From Thiohalorhabdus sp. Cl-TMA (GTDB taxonomy: Bacteria > Pseudomonadota > Gammaproteobacteria > Thiohalorhabdales > Thiohalorhabdaceae): 64,000 nucleotides of DNA. Position 1 is the first letter of the stretch, and each line of letters opens with the position of its first letter. Of the stretch, positions 26,374-35,268 are shown in pieces. The notes beneath the pieces are model-generated. The model made no database searches and was not told where the DNA came from. It was given only the letters and a program-made list of their open reading frames with translations. Where the stretch lies: the NCBI RefSeq assembly GCF_041821045.1, contig NZ_JBGUAW010000012.1, positions 1-64,000 on the forward strand, written 5' to 3'. The position numbers were made by a program, and so were the translations under genes.

Positions 26374-26458
26374 GCTGTTCTTTCCGAGCGCGGTACGCAG
26401 CTCGGCCGTGGGGCTTTGAGTCCTCTATGGCAATGTGGTTATATCGGCAAGATATCGC

Positions 26459-26485
26459 GGCCCTCCCCCGGAGGGCCGTTTTTAT
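26459..26485 (+). terminator. Rho-independent terminator after secF
   Basis: GGCCCTCC (26459-26466), loop CCC, GGAGGGCC (26470-26477), then GTTTTTAT. It closes the yajC-secDF unit and lies against the stop codon of the convergent DUF2905 gene. Confidence 0.9.
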
Positions 26486-26682
26486 TTGCGGAACAGCCAG
26501 ATCAGCAAGGATATGAGGATGCTTACCAGGATGGAGGTGGTGAGGGGGAAATAGAAATGCAGGTTATCCCGGTGAATGACGATGTCCCCGGGAAGTTGGC
26601 CGAGTCCGGCCTTCTGGAGCAGGGGCCACAGGATCCCCACCAGGATCAGGACGGCGCCGAGGAGGATCAGGAAACGGGACAT
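26482..26682 (-). CDS. DUF2905 small membrane protein
   Basis: A 66-residue protein with two membrane segments (RFLILLGAVLILVGILWPLL and TSILVSILISLLIWLF) separated by the family's conserved LGQLPGDIVIHRDNLHFYFP turn. Function is unknown in all members I recall. It is convergent with secF and lies 86 bases downstream of the pterin dehydratase gene on the same strand, so these two may be co-transcribed. Confidence 0.85.
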   Translation of the reverse strand: MSRFLILLGAVLILVGILWPLLQKAGLGQLPGDIVIHRDNLHFYFPLTTSILVSILISLLIWLFRK

Positions 26683-26768
26683 GGCGTTCGCTCCGCGGAA
26701 ACGGACCTGAACGGAGAAGCCCGGCCCGATTGGCGGGCCGGGCTCCCATGCGCCTGGAAAAGGGGCGT

Positions 26769-27122
26769 TCAGGCCTGCAGCTTGTCGATCTTCGCCGCCA
26801 GGATGAAATCGTTCTCGGAAAGGCCACCGATGGCATGGGTGGTCAGCTGCACCACCACCTTGCCGTAGCCCACCTCCAGATCGGGGTGGTGGCTCTCTTC
26901 CTCGGCGACATCCTTGATCCGGTTCACCAGATCCACCGCCTCCACGAAGTCCTTGAGCTTATACCCCTTCTTGATCCTGCGGTTGTCGGCGGTGATCGCC
27001 CAGGGCTGCTTCTGGGCCTCGGGAGTATCGTTGAGCTCCCCGAGCATGGATTCGGCTTCTTGCTCGGATAGGGGGTCCACGCCGCCCTCGCAGGGTGCGC
27101 AGTGCTTCTGTACCAGTTCCAT
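26769..27122 (-). CDS. 4a-hydroxytetrahydrobiopterin dehydratase
   Basis: Dehydrates 4a-hydroxy-tetrahydropterin, recycling the cofactor of aromatic amino-acid hydroxylases (PhhB/DCoH family); bacterial members may also serve molybdopterin-related roles. 117 residues from ATG 27122, which has GGAG upstream; ATG 27149 and 27131 are possible but less supported. The N-terminal KHCAPCEGGVDPLSEQEAE is typical of bacterial members, and the active-site EEESHHPDLEVGYGKVVVQL includes the conserved HHPD. No phenylalanine hydroxylase gene is nearby. Confidence 0.9.
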   Translation of the reverse strand: MELVQKHCAPCEGGVDPLSEQEAESMLGELNDTPEAQKQPWAITADNRRIKKGYKLKDFVEAVDLVNRIKDVAEEESHHPDLEVGYGKVVVQLTTHAIGGLSENDFILAAKIDKLQA

Positions 27123-27294
27123 GAGGATACACTCCATCGACACGGGCATATTGCTGCCCGGGACGGTCGGGATCGGGTTGCAATTATTCGGGAACAGTTA
27201 TCATTCGGTGGGCTGGGGGTCAAACGGGGGCGCTTTTGGCGGCCCACGCGATGCCGTACCCTGAAATCGTAGCGTATTCCGAAGGACAAGAAAC

Positions 27295-28848
27295 GTGGAA
27301 GAACGCCTCTACACCGCAGAGGAAGTACGAAGGCTGGATCAGGCCGCGATGAATGGCGGGATTCCCGGTCTGGTGCTCATGGAGCGGGCCGGAGAGGCCG
27401 TGGCGGCGGCCATCGAAGCGCATTGGCCCGATTGGCGCCGATTCCGCGTCGGCGTGCTGGCGGGCGGCGGCAACAACGGCGGCGATGGCTACGTGGTGGC
27501 GCGGCGCCTGCGAGAGCTGGGCGGAGCCCCGGAGCTTATCGCCGCCGCCGACCCCGGTCGGCTTCGCGGTGATGCCGCCCATGCGGCGGAACGGTGGCGG
27601 GACGCCGGAGGCGATGTGCACTCCGTCCCCGATACGCTGGCGGGCTACGACCTGCTGGTGGACGCCCTTCTGGGAACCGGTTTGGACCGGGAGGTGCGCT
27701 CGCCGTACCGGGAGCTCATCGAGGAGGCCGCGGCCTGCCCAGCGCCGGTGGTGGCCGTTGACATTCCCTCGGGATTGAATGCGGACACGGGACGTGTGCT
27801 CGGCGCAGCCGCGCCCGCCGAGGTTACGGTGACCTTCGTGGGTCTGAAGCGGGGGCTCTTTACCGGCGACGGCCCCGGGATCGTAGGGGAGGTGCGCTAT
27901 GAGGGGCTGGGCATTCCGGAGGCGATCCGCTCCGAGGTGCCGGTTAACGGCCGGCGGCTTACGGTCGGGCCCCTCCGCCAGGAGCCTCGGCCCGCCAACG
28001 CCCACAAGGGGCATTTCGGTCGCGTAGTGGTGGCCGGCGGGGCCCCGGGCACCACGGGGGCCGCCGTGATGGCGGGATGGTCCGCACTGCGGTCCGGAGC
28101 CGGATGGGTGGTATGCTGCCTGCCGCCGGAGACTTCGCCCCTGGCAACCGCGCACCGGCCGGAGCTCATGACCGCGGTCTGGGATCCGGAGGCCGGTTTG
28201 CCGGCGGAGCTGGGGGGCGGCGGGGCCGTGGCGGTGGGCCCAGGACTGGGACGGTCCGATGCGGCCCGACGGGTGCTGGAGGCCGCGCTGGCGCGCCCGG
28301 TTCCGCTGGTGATCGATGCCGACGGACTGAGCCTGCTGGCGGAGCACGATGGGCTGCGCGACGCCCTGGACCGCCGCGGCGAACCGACGGTGCTGACGCC
28401 CCACCCGGGTGAAGCGGCTCGACTGCTGGGATGCGATTCCGGAAGCATCCAGGAGGACCGTTTCGGCTCGGCCCGCCGGATCACGGAAAAGTATAATGCG
28501 GTGTGCTGCTTGAAAGGGGCGGGTACCATCATTCAGGCCCCCGACGGACAATATGCTGTCAGCCCAACCGGCAATCCCGGGATGAGCATGGCCGGACAGG
28601 GGGATATCCTCACCGGTGTCCTGGCGGCGCAGCTGGCGCAGAATGGCGGAGCCCCCTTGCTTGCGACCTGCCGCGCCGTCTGGGCGCACGGCCGGGCGGC
28701 GGATCGGGTGGCGCAGGAGCGCGGCCCCTTCGGGTACGCGGCCACGGAGTGCGCCGATGCGCTTCCGGGCGTATGGCGGGAGCTGACCAATTACCAGGGC
28801 CATGAGCCCAACAGGCCAAAGCGGAGAGATCATGCCCAAGGCAAGTGA
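27295..28848 (+). CDS. nnr: Bifunctional NAD(P)HX epimerase/dehydratase
   Basis: Repairs damaged hydrated NADH and NADPH. 517 residues in two parts: the N-terminal YjeF epimerase domain (AGGGNNGGDGYVVARRL near 60, VDALLGTGLDREV near 122, VDIPSGLNADTG near 157) and the C-terminal ADP-dependent dehydratase (HKGHFGRVVVAGGAPGTTGA, LTPHPGEAARLLG, GNPGMSMAGQGDILTGVLAA with the catalytic Asp). The start is GTG 27295 with AAGGA upstream. It opens the nnr-tsaE-amidase-mutL-miaA block typical of Gammaproteobacteria and overlaps the next gene by 17 bases. Confidence 0.94.
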   Translation: MEERLYTAEEVRRLDQAAMNGGIPGLVLMERAGEAVAAAIEAHWPDWRRFRVGVLAGGGNNGGDGYVVARRLRELGGAPELIAAADPGRLRGDAAHAAERWRDAGGDVHSVPDTLAGYDLLVDALLGTGLDREVRSPYRELIEEAAACPAPVVAVDIPSGLNADTGRVLGAAAPAEVTVTFVGLKRGLFTGDGPGIVGEVRYEGLGIPEAIRSEVPVNGRRLTVGPLRQEPRPANAHKGHFGRVVVAGGAPGTTGAAVMAGWSALRSGAGWVVCCLPPETSPLATAHRPELMTAVWDPEAGLPAELGGGGAVAVGPGLGRSDAARRVLEAALARPVPLVIDADGLSLLAEHDGLRDALDRRGEPTVLTPHPGEAARLLGCDSGSIQEDRFGSARRITEKYNAVCCLKGAGTIIQAPDGQYAVSPTGNPGMSMAGQGDILTGVLAAQLAQNGGAPLLATCRAVWAHGRAADRVAQERGPFGYAATECADALPGVWRELTNYQGHEPNRPKRRDHAQGK

Positions 28849-29290
28849 GATCATGACCCCCGACCCGGTGACGGTGACCGAAGCGACCGGGGTGCAGGAA
28901 GTGGCGGAGGTGCTGCTGGAAAGCCATCACCACGGCGTCCCGGTGGTTGACGAGGAGAACCGGCTGGTGGGCCTGGTGACCGATTCCGATCTGGTGGACA
29001 GCAACAAGCGGATCCATCTGCCCACCATGATCACCATCCTCGACACCATGATTCCCATATCCGGCTTCAAGCAGTACGAGGAGGACCTGCGCAAGGCGAC
29101 CGCCACCACCGCGGGGGACTTGTGCACCCGCAACGTGGACTATGTCAGCCCGGAGGCGGACCTGTCCGCCGTGGCAACGCTACTTTCCGAGCACCATATC
29201 CATATCGTGCCGGTTCTGGACCAAGACCAGAAGCTACTGGGTATCATCACCAACACGGACATCATCCGGGCGCTCGGCCGCCGGGGGTAG
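28832..29290 (+). CDS. CBS-pair protein
   Basis: A 152-residue soluble protein made of two CBS domains: MTPDPVTVTEATGVQEVAEVL through LVGLVTDSDLVD, and CTRNVDYVSPEADLSAVATLL through LLGIITNTDIIRALG. Such proteins usually bind adenine nucleotides (AMP, ATP, SAM) and sense energy state; no partner domain is present. The start ATG 28832 has GCGGAG upstream and overlaps the end of nnr. It lies between nnr and tsaE, genes that are adjacent in many relatives, so it is an inserted member of the operon. The ligand and partner are unknown. Confidence 0.85.
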   Translation: MPKASEIMTPDPVTVTEATGVQEVAEVLLESHHHGVPVVDEENRLVGLVTDSDLVDSNKRIHLPTMITILDTMIPISGFKQYEEDLRKATATTAGDLCTRNVDYVSPEADLSAVATLLSEHHIHIVPVLDQDQKLLGIITNTDIIRALGRRG

Positions 29291-29295
29291 GCGCG

Positions 29296-29781
29296 TTGGA
29301 AGTGGTGCGGCGAATCACCGGGGAGTCGGGCCAGGAGGCCTTCGGGGAGCGATTGGCCGGATTCCTGCGTCCCGGCACGGTGATTCATCTACGGGGCGAA
29401 ATCGGCTCCGGAAAGACCACCCTGACCCGCGGACTGCTGCGGGGCCTTGGAATCCGGGCCCCCATAAAGAGTCCCACCTATACCCTGGTGGAACCGTATG
29501 AAGGGTATGCGGGGCCGGTTTATCATTTTGATCTGTATCGGTTGTCCGATCCGGAAGAGTTGCAATTTTTCGGCGCGGAAGAGTACTTTTCCCCAAGATC
29601 CATTTGTATTTTGGAATGGGCGGAGCGGGCCGGGGATGTCCTGCCTTCTCCCGACATAATTGTTGATACCGAATACCTGGATGCGGAGAGCCGAACGGTT
29701 CGTCTGGCGGCCCATTCCGCCGCCGGCGGCTCCTTGCTCGACGCATTCTCCGGGGACGGCGGAGATACCGATGCATACTAG
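29296..29781 (+). CDS. tsaE: tRNA threonylcarbamoyladenosine biosynthesis ATPase TsaE
   Basis: The ATPase partner of TsaB-TsaD in making t6A37 on tRNAs reading ANN codons. 161 residues from a TTG at 29296, five bases after the CBS gene stop, with GGGGGTAGG upstream. P-loop HLRGEIGSGKTTLTRGLLRG (about 33-52), then the conserved SPTYTLVEPYEG, VYHFDLYRLSDPEEL and ILEWAERAGDVLPSPD. The end overlaps the amidase start by 11 bases. The last 25 residues are not conserved. Confidence 0.93.
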   Translation: MEVVRRITGESGQEAFGERLAGFLRPGTVIHLRGEIGSGKTTLTRGLLRGLGIRAPIKSPTYTLVEPYEGYAGPVYHFDLYRLSDPEELQFFGAEEYFSPRSICILEWAERAGDVLPSPDIIVDTEYLDAESRTVRLAAHSAAGGSLLDAFSGDGGDTDAY

Positions 29782-31081
29782 GCTCCGGGGCCGAATCCTA
29801 GGATATACCCTTATACTGGTAATTCTTTCCCTGTGGTCCCTTGCGGCTTCGGGGAGCACGGTTAGGGATATCCGCATGTGGACGGCCCCAGACCATACCC
29901 GGTTGGTGCTGGATCTGAACGGCAAGGTGGATTATCGGCTATTCCGGTTGAAGGATCCCGCGCGCGTTGTGGTGGATCTGGAAGGCACGCGTAGCCGGGC
30001 GGGCACGGAGGATCTGGAGCTTCCCGATCCCGTCCTCCACTCCGTTCGGACCGGGTACCCCGAGCGAGGTACCTTCCGGGTGGTCATGGACCTGAAGCAG
30101 GATGTCCGTCCCAAGACGTTCCAGCTCCAGCCCCATGGCAGACACGGCCACCGGCTCGTCATCGATCTCTATCGGAAGAACGGCGGCGAGCGCCGTGTGG
30201 CGCGGGCCCTGGAACGGACCGAGGCCCATGAGCTCCTGGTGGCCGTGGACGCCGGACACGGCGGGGAGGATCCCGGCGCACTCGGTCCGGGCGACCTGCA
30301 GGAAAAGGACGTGGTCCTGGACATCGCCAAGCGCCTGGCCCGGTCCATCAACGACCAGCCGCAGATGCGGGCATTCCTCACCCGCAAGGGGGACTACTTC
30401 CTCGAGCTTCAGGAGCGGGTGAAGATGGCCCGCGAGGCCAATGCGGACCTGTTCATATCCGTGCACGCGGACGCCTTCCGCAACCCGGACGCGCGCGGAG
30501 CCTCGGTGTATGCCCTTTCCAGGAAAGGGGCCACCGACGAAGCCGCGGCTTGGCTCGCTCGCAGCGAGAACCGGGCCGACCTGGCGGGCGGCGTGGACCT
30601 AGGCGAGGTGGACGAGGTGGTGGCCTCTGTGCTGCTCGATCTTTCCCAGACCGCTACCATCAGCGACAGTCTCTCCCTGGGAAGCAGCATCCTCGAGCAG
30701 CTGGACAATTTCGCCCACCTGCACCGCGGCAAGGTCGGTCAGGCGCCCTTCCGCGTCCTAAAATCCCCGGACATCCCCTCGATCCTGGTGGAGACTGGTT
30801 TTATCTCCAACCATGCCGAAGCCCGGCGGCTCCAGAAATCCAGCTATCAGAGTCGAATCGCGGAAGCCGTGGCCGAAGGGAGTGCCAATTTCCTGGAGCA
30901 GCGGGACCTGCAGCCCACGGTGGCGCGTACCCCAAGTCCCGTGGAGGAGTATACGGTGCAAAAGGGTGATACCCTCTGGTCCATAGCCCAGCAGCACCGC
31001 ACCAGCGTGGCGAGCCTGAAGGAGGCCAACGATCTGGAGGGCACCACGCTCTTGGTGGGCAGGGAGCTGGAGATTCCCTGA
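29771..31081 (+). CDS. N-acetylmuramoyl-L-alanine amidase (AmiB/C type) with LysM
   Basis: Cuts the amide between MurNAc and the peptide to separate daughter cells. 436 residues. The signal peptide (ILGYTLILVILSLWSLAASG) is followed by an AMIN septal-targeting domain (about 30-125), the zinc Amidase_3 domain (VAVDAGHGGEDPGALG near 156; ISVHADAF with the second His; LVETGFISN with the catalytic Glu) and a C-terminal LysM domain (YTVQKGDTLWSIAQQH) that binds peptidoglycan. This matches AmiB-like enzymes usually found beside mutL. ATG 29771 overlaps tsaE. The enzyme is probably activated by EnvC/NlpD-type factors. Confidence 0.92.
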   Translation: MHTRLRGRILGYTLILVILSLWSLAASGSTVRDIRMWTAPDHTRLVLDLNGKVDYRLFRLKDPARVVVDLEGTRSRAGTEDLELPDPVLHSVRTGYPERGTFRVVMDLKQDVRPKTFQLQPHGRHGHRLVIDLYRKNGGERRVARALERTEAHELLVAVDAGHGGEDPGALGPGDLQEKDVVLDIAKRLARSINDQPQMRAFLTRKGDYFLELQERVKMAREANADLFISVHADAFRNPDARGASVYALSRKGATDEAAAWLARSENRADLAGGVDLGEVDEVVASVLLDLSQTATISDSLSLGSSILEQLDNFAHLHRGKVGQAPFRVLKSPDIPSILVETGFISNHAEARRLQKSSYQSRIAEAVAEGSANFLEQRDLQPTVARTPSPVEEYTVQKGDTLWSIAQQHRTSVASLKEANDLEGTTLLVGRELEIP

Positions 31082-31148
31082 GGCCTCCCTAAAGCCCATC
31101 CGCCAAGTCCTCAGCCCCGTTCGGGGCCCTTCTTCGTGCCAGGTAGTC

Positions 31149-32981
31149 ATGCCTATACGTCAGCTCCCCGAGCAGCTCGCCAATCAGATTGCCGCCGGCG
31201 AGGTGGTGGAACGTCCGGCCTCCGTGGTAAAGGAGCTGGTGGAGAACAGCCTCGACGCCGGAGCCGATCGCATCCGCGTGGAGGTTGAGCGCGGCGGGAG
31301 CAGTCTGATCCGGGTACGCGACAACGGTTTCGGCATGGACGCCGAGGACGCGCCCCGGGCCCTGGCGCCGCACGCCACCAGCAAGCTGCGCGAAGCCGGC
31401 GATCTGGGCCGTATCGCTACCCTCGGATTCCGCGGCGAGGCGCTACCCAGCATCGCGTCCGTGTCGCGGCTCACCCTCACCACCCGTCGGTCCGCGGAGA
31501 CCGAGGGCGTGGAGGTCGCGCCGGGGGGCGAGGGTCCGCGCATGGAGCCCGCTGCCCACCCGCCGGGAACCACCGTCGAGGTCCGGGATCTGTTCTACAA
31601 CACTCCGGCACGCCGCAAGTTCCTGCGAACGGAGAAGACGGAGTTCGGCCATATCGCCGAGGTGGTCCGCCGCGCAGCTCTGGGCGCAATGGATACCGCT
31701 TTCACCCTGGCGCACAACGACCGCGTTCATTTCCAGCTTCCCGCCGTGGAGGCCTGGGACGATTCCGAGCGGCGCGTTGCCCGGCTGCTGGGCGAGCAGT
31801 TCGCCCGGAACGCCGTGCATATCGTGCAGGACAGCGGCGATGGCCTGCGGCTCTCGGGCTGGGTGATTCTTCCCACCGCCGCCCGCGGCCAGCGGGATCA
31901 GCAGTATTTCTTCGTCAATCGTCGGCCGGTGCGGGACCGTCTGCTCGGCCATGCCGTGGCGGAGGCCTATCGCGACGTCCTTTTCCAGGACCGGTATCCG
32001 GCCTATGCCCTGTTCCTGGAGATCGATCCGGAAGAGGTGGACGTCAACGTCCACCCCACCAAGCATGAAGTACGCTTCTCCGACGGGCGACGCATCCACG
32101 CCTTCATCCGGCATGCCTTGGACGAAGCCCTGGGCGCGGTGCGTCCGGAGACAGCCCGGGATAAGCCGCCAGCTCAGGATCCGGCACCTGCGGCCGATCG
32201 GGGTGCCACGCCCCGTTCGGAATCTTCCCGGGCCGGCGATGCGGCGCACCAGGGCCAGCTCGGCCTGCGCGAGGCGCCGGCCGCCTACTCGGCCCTCTAC
32301 GGGCAGCCCGCCTCGGAAGGCCGGGGAGAAGAGTCGGCACCCCGGACCGCCTCAGCGCCCGGGCCCCTCCCGTACGAAGCCGGAGAGGCGGGGGGGACGC
32401 CTCCCCTGGGGCACGCGCTGGCCCAGATCCACGGGGCGTTCATCCTTTCCCAGACCCCGGATGGGGTGGTCATGGTGGATCAGCACGCTGCCCACGAGCG
32501 GATCACCTATGAGCGGCTGAAGCGGGACTTTCACGACCGCGGCATCGATCGCCAGGCGCTGCTCGTTCCGGTAACCGTCCCCCTTACGGAGCGCCAGATG
32601 GTGGTGCTGGAAGAGGAGGGCGAGGTCCTGGAGCGCCTGGGGATCCGCGCGGATGCTGCCGGGCCCCGGCAGGCCTTGATCCGCGAGGCCCCGGCCCTCC
32701 TCCTCGAAGCGGACCTCGGCGCGCTCCTGGAGAAAACCCTGGATACGCTCGCTCGCTACGGCTCCGGCGCCCCGGTTACCGAGGCGGCCAACGAGATCCT
32801 CGCCGAGATGGGCTGTCACGGCTCGGTGCGGGTCAATCGTCGCCTAAGCCGGGAGGAGATGGACGCCCTGCTCCGGGAGCTGGAGCAAACGGAGCGTGGG
32901 GGGCAGTGCAACCACGGCCGGCCCACCTATGTTCACCTGTCCATGAATGCCCTGGACCGCTTCTTCCTGCGCGGGGAGTGA
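31149..32981 (+). CDS. mutL: DNA mismatch repair protein MutL (endonuclease-type)
   Basis: Couples MutS mismatch recognition to strand removal. 610 residues. The GHKL ATPase part shows IAAGEVVERPASVVKELVEN, DNGFGMDAED, HATSKL and LGFRGEALPSIASVS. The linker (about 340-415) is Pro/Ala-rich. In the C-terminal dimerisation domain, DQHAAHERITYE starts at about residue 444 and matches the endonuclease motif DQHAx2Ex4E, and CNHGRP (about 587) matches the second metal-site motif. MutL with this site nicks DNA itself, as in organisms lacking MutH. Its position between amidase and miaA is standard; miaA starts two bases later. Confidence 0.96.
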   Translation: MPIRQLPEQLANQIAAGEVVERPASVVKELVENSLDAGADRIRVEVERGGSSLIRVRDNGFGMDAEDAPRALAPHATSKLREAGDLGRIATLGFRGEALPSIASVSRLTLTTRRSAETEGVEVAPGGEGPRMEPAAHPPGTTVEVRDLFYNTPARRKFLRTEKTEFGHIAEVVRRAALGAMDTAFTLAHNDRVHFQLPAVEAWDDSERRVARLLGEQFARNAVHIVQDSGDGLRLSGWVILPTAARGQRDQQYFFVNRRPVRDRLLGHAVAEAYRDVLFQDRYPAYALFLEIDPEEVDVNVHPTKHEVRFSDGRRIHAFIRHALDEALGAVRPETARDKPPAQDPAPAADRGATPRSESSRAGDAAHQGQLGLREAPAAYSALYGQPASEGRGEESAPRTASAPGPLPYEAGEAGGTPPLGHALAQIHGAFILSQTPDGVVMVDQHAAHERITYERLKRDFHDRGIDRQALLVPVTVPLTERQMVVLEEEGEVLERLGIRADAAGPRQALIREAPALLLEADLGALLEKTLDTLARYGSGAPVTEAANEILAEMGCHGSVRVNRRLSREEMDALLRELEQTERGGQCNHGRPTYVHLSMNALDRFFLRGE

Positions 32982-32982
32982 A

Positions 32983-33921
32983 GTGGGAGGAAGATGCGCA
33001 CTGTTCCTCCTGGGGGCCACCGCCACCGGCAAGACGGAGCTGGCACTGGCCCTCGCCGACCGTTTTCCGGTCGCCCTGATCAACGCGGATTCCGCCCAGA
33101 TCTATCGCGGAATGGACGTGGGTACCGCCAAGCCCCCTCCGGAGGTCCGCAAGCGCTATCCCCATGCCCTCATGGATTTCCGGGATCCCAACGAGCCCTT
33201 CTCCGCCGGGGAGTACGCCCGCTCCGCCCGCGAGGCAGCGGAGAACGCTTTCGCCCGGAACCGGGTACCACTGCTGGTGGGCGGCACCGGCTTGTACTTC
33301 AGCGCCTTCGCCCGGGGCCTCGCCGATCTCCCGGAAGCCGACCCGGACCTTCGGGCTCGATTGCGGGACGAGGCCGATGCCCGGGGCTGGCCGGCCCTGC
33401 ACGAGCGCCTGCACCGCCTGGACCCGGAAGCGGCCGATCGCATCGACCCCGGGGATGCCCAGCGCATCCAGCGGGCCCTGGAGGTCCACGCGGTCACCGG
33501 AAGGCCCATCACCGAGCTGCAGAAGGAGAGCGGGCTCCCTCCCGTGGGATACCCCATCCTTCGCCTGGGTCTGTGGCTGCCCAAAGAGGAGATATGGCGC
33601 CGGGTCGAGCAGCGCTTCCGGCGCATGCTGGAGGGAGGGCTGATCGAAGAGGCACGTGCCCTTCTAGCGGCCGGGGTGGACCCCGACAGTCCTGCCTTCC
33701 GCTCGGTGGGATACCGGCAGGCGCGGGAATACCTGCAGGGCGCGAGGGACCGGGAAGGGCTGCTGGAAGCCGGGGTGGTGGCGACCCGGCGGCTGGCCAA
33801 GCGCCAGCGCACATGGTTCCGCAAGGAGCCGGAGGTGGAATGGTTCCGTCCCGGGGAGGTGGAGGCTGTGGCGGAGCGCGTTCGATCTTTCCTGCAGTCC
33901 CGGGGCTGGGCAGGGGTATAG
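32983..33921 (+). CDS. miaA: tRNA dimethylallyltransferase MiaA
   Basis: Adds a dimethylallyl group to A37 of tRNAs reading UNN codons. 312 residues from GTG 32983, with GGGGAG just before it in the mutL end. P-loop LLGATATGKTELALALA; INADSAQIYRGMDVGTAKP; HALMDFRDPNEPFSAGEYA; VGGTGLYFSAFARGL; DAQRIQRALEVHAVTGRP; and the C-terminal SVGYRQAREYLQG and TRRLAKRQRTWFRKE are all standard. The frame is open upstream inside mutL, but the first conserved block begins right after the chosen start. hfq and hflX, the usual next genes, are absent. Confidence 0.96.
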   Translation: MGGRCALFLLGATATGKTELALALADRFPVALINADSAQIYRGMDVGTAKPPPEVRKRYPHALMDFRDPNEPFSAGEYARSAREAAENAFARNRVPLLVGGTGLYFSAFARGLADLPEADPDLRARLRDEADARGWPALHERLHRLDPEAADRIDPGDAQRIQRALEVHAVTGRPITELQKESGLPPVGYPILRLGLWLPKEEIWRRVEQRFRRMLEGGLIEEARALLAAGVDPDSPAFRSVGYRQAREYLQGARDREGLLEAGVVATRRLAKRQRTWFRKEPEVEWFRPGEVEAVAERVRSFLQSRGWAGV

Positions 33922-34011
33922 GAGCGCCTTGTCCTTGGCCGCTTTCCCCCCTAAACTGCCCCGTTCCACTAGCTTAGTAATGTAACTGATGGCCACTTCA
34001 GGAGGTTGAAC

Positions 34012-35268
34012 GTGGCATGGAATGAGCCCGGCGGCCCCAACAAGGGAGGCGACAAGAACCCCTGGGGGCAATGGGGCGGTGGTGGCGGTGGTGGCAACAA
34101 CCAGCAGCCCCCCGACCTCGACGAGATTATCCGCAAGCTGAAGGCCAAATTCGGCGGCTCCTCCGGAGGAGGAGGCGGCGGGGGCCTGTTCGGTGCCGGT
34201 GGTCCGAGCTTCAGCGGCAAGGGAATCGCGCTGATCGTGGGCATCGCGCTGGTGCTGTGGCTGGCCAGCGGGATCTACGTCGTCAATCCCGACGAGCAGG
34301 GTGTTGTGAAGCGGTTCGGCTATCACACCATCACTACCGAGCCGGGATTGCATTACCACCTGCCGTGGCCCATCGAGACCGTGCTCACCCCCAAGGTGAC
34401 GCAGGTTCGCCGTCTGGAGATCGGCTTCCGGGACCGGCCCGGGCAGCAGGACTCCATGCACGTGCCCAAGGAAGCCCTGATGCTTACCGGGGACGAAGCC
34501 ATCGTGGACCTGCAGTTCGCGGTGCAGTACCACATCTCTGATGCGGCGAAGTACCTGTTCAATGTCAAGGATCCCGACAAAACGGTCCGCGAGGCGGCGG
34601 AGACTGCAATCCGCGAAGTGGTTGGCCAGCGGCCCATCGATGACGTTCTGACCAAGGCTCGGGCGGAGGTCGCCCAGGCGACGCAGGGCCTGATGCAGAG
34701 CATATTGGATGGCTATGGCGTGGGCCTGCAGGTGGACGAGATCGCCCTGCAGAGTGCCCAGGCGCCGGAGCCGGTGCGGCCCGCGTTCCGGGACGTGATC
34801 AGCGCCCGGGAGGATCGCGCCCGTGCGGTGAACGAGGCCGAGGCCTACTCCAACGACATCCTGCCGCGCGCCCGCGGTCAGGCGGAGCGGATTCTCCAGG
34901 AGGCGCAGGGCTACGAGGCCCGGGTGGTGAACGAAGCGGAAGGCAGCGCCGCGCGTTTCCGCGACGTCTATCAGGAGTACAAGGGCGCGCCCGAGATCAC
35001 CAGCAAGCGCCTCTATCTGGAGACCATGGAGCAGGTCCTGCAGAACAGCCAAAAGGTTCTGGTGGACGTTCCCGAGTCCGGGAACCTCATGTACCTGCCG
35101 TTGCAGGAAGCCCTCAGGAAGAATAAGGGCGGGGACGCTTCCCAGGCCCAACAAGGCAATAGCGGCCAAGCCTCCAGCCAGAACGGCAACCGCGCCAGCC
35201 GAACCGAGGAAGTCCGGCGGCAGTTCGAGCAGCGCCTTGAGCGGATCCGGCGGGGAGAGAACCAATGA
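34012..35268 (+). CDS. hflK: FtsH protease activity modulator HflK
   Basis: Forms, with HflC, a large membrane-anchored periplasmic assembly that surrounds and limits FtsH. 418 residues from GTG 34012, which has GGAGG six bases upstream. The N-terminal cytoplasmic part is Gly-rich (AWNEPGGPNKGGDKNPWG, then a run of glycines near 60), followed by one membrane helix (GKGIALIVGIALVLWLASGI) and the SPFH/band-7 domain (YVVNPDEQGVVKRFG onward) with a long helical region near 280-330. The C-terminal tail is Gln/Asn-rich. It overlaps hflC by four bases. Confidence 0.95.
   Translation: MAWNEPGGPNKGGDKNPWGQWGGGGGGGNNQQPPDLDEIIRKLKAKFGGSSGGGGGGGLFGAGGPSFSGKGIALIVGIALVLWLASGIYVVNPDEQGVVKRFGYHTITTEPGLHYHLPWPIETVLTPKVTQVRRLEIGFRDRPGQQDSMHVPKEALMLTGDEAIVDLQFAVQYHISDAAKYLFNVKDPDKTVREAAETAIREVVGQRPIDDVLTKARAEVAQATQGLMQSILDGYGVGLQVDEIALQSAQAPEPVRPAFRDVISAREDRARAVNEAEAYSNDILPRARGQAERILQEAQGYEARVVNEAEGSAARFRDVYQEYKGAPEITSKRLYLETMEQVLQNSQKVLVDVPESGNLMYLPLQEALRKNKGGDASQAQQGNSGQASSQNGNRASRTEEVRRQFEQRLERIRRGENQ

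Noticed and set aside
26374-26458. Small RNA or riboswitch before the secF terminator
   Set aside because: Only a short 3' untranslated region; no recognisable aptamer fold.
31114-31136. GCCCC-GTTC-GGGGC hairpin between the amidase and mutL
   Set aside because: A five-base-pair stem with no T tract; too weak to call a terminator, and the operon probably continues into mutL.
34085-34220. Gly-rich repeat stretch near the start of hflK as a repeat element
   Set aside because: It is the normal glycine-rich N-terminal region of HflK, not a mobile or tandem-repeat element.
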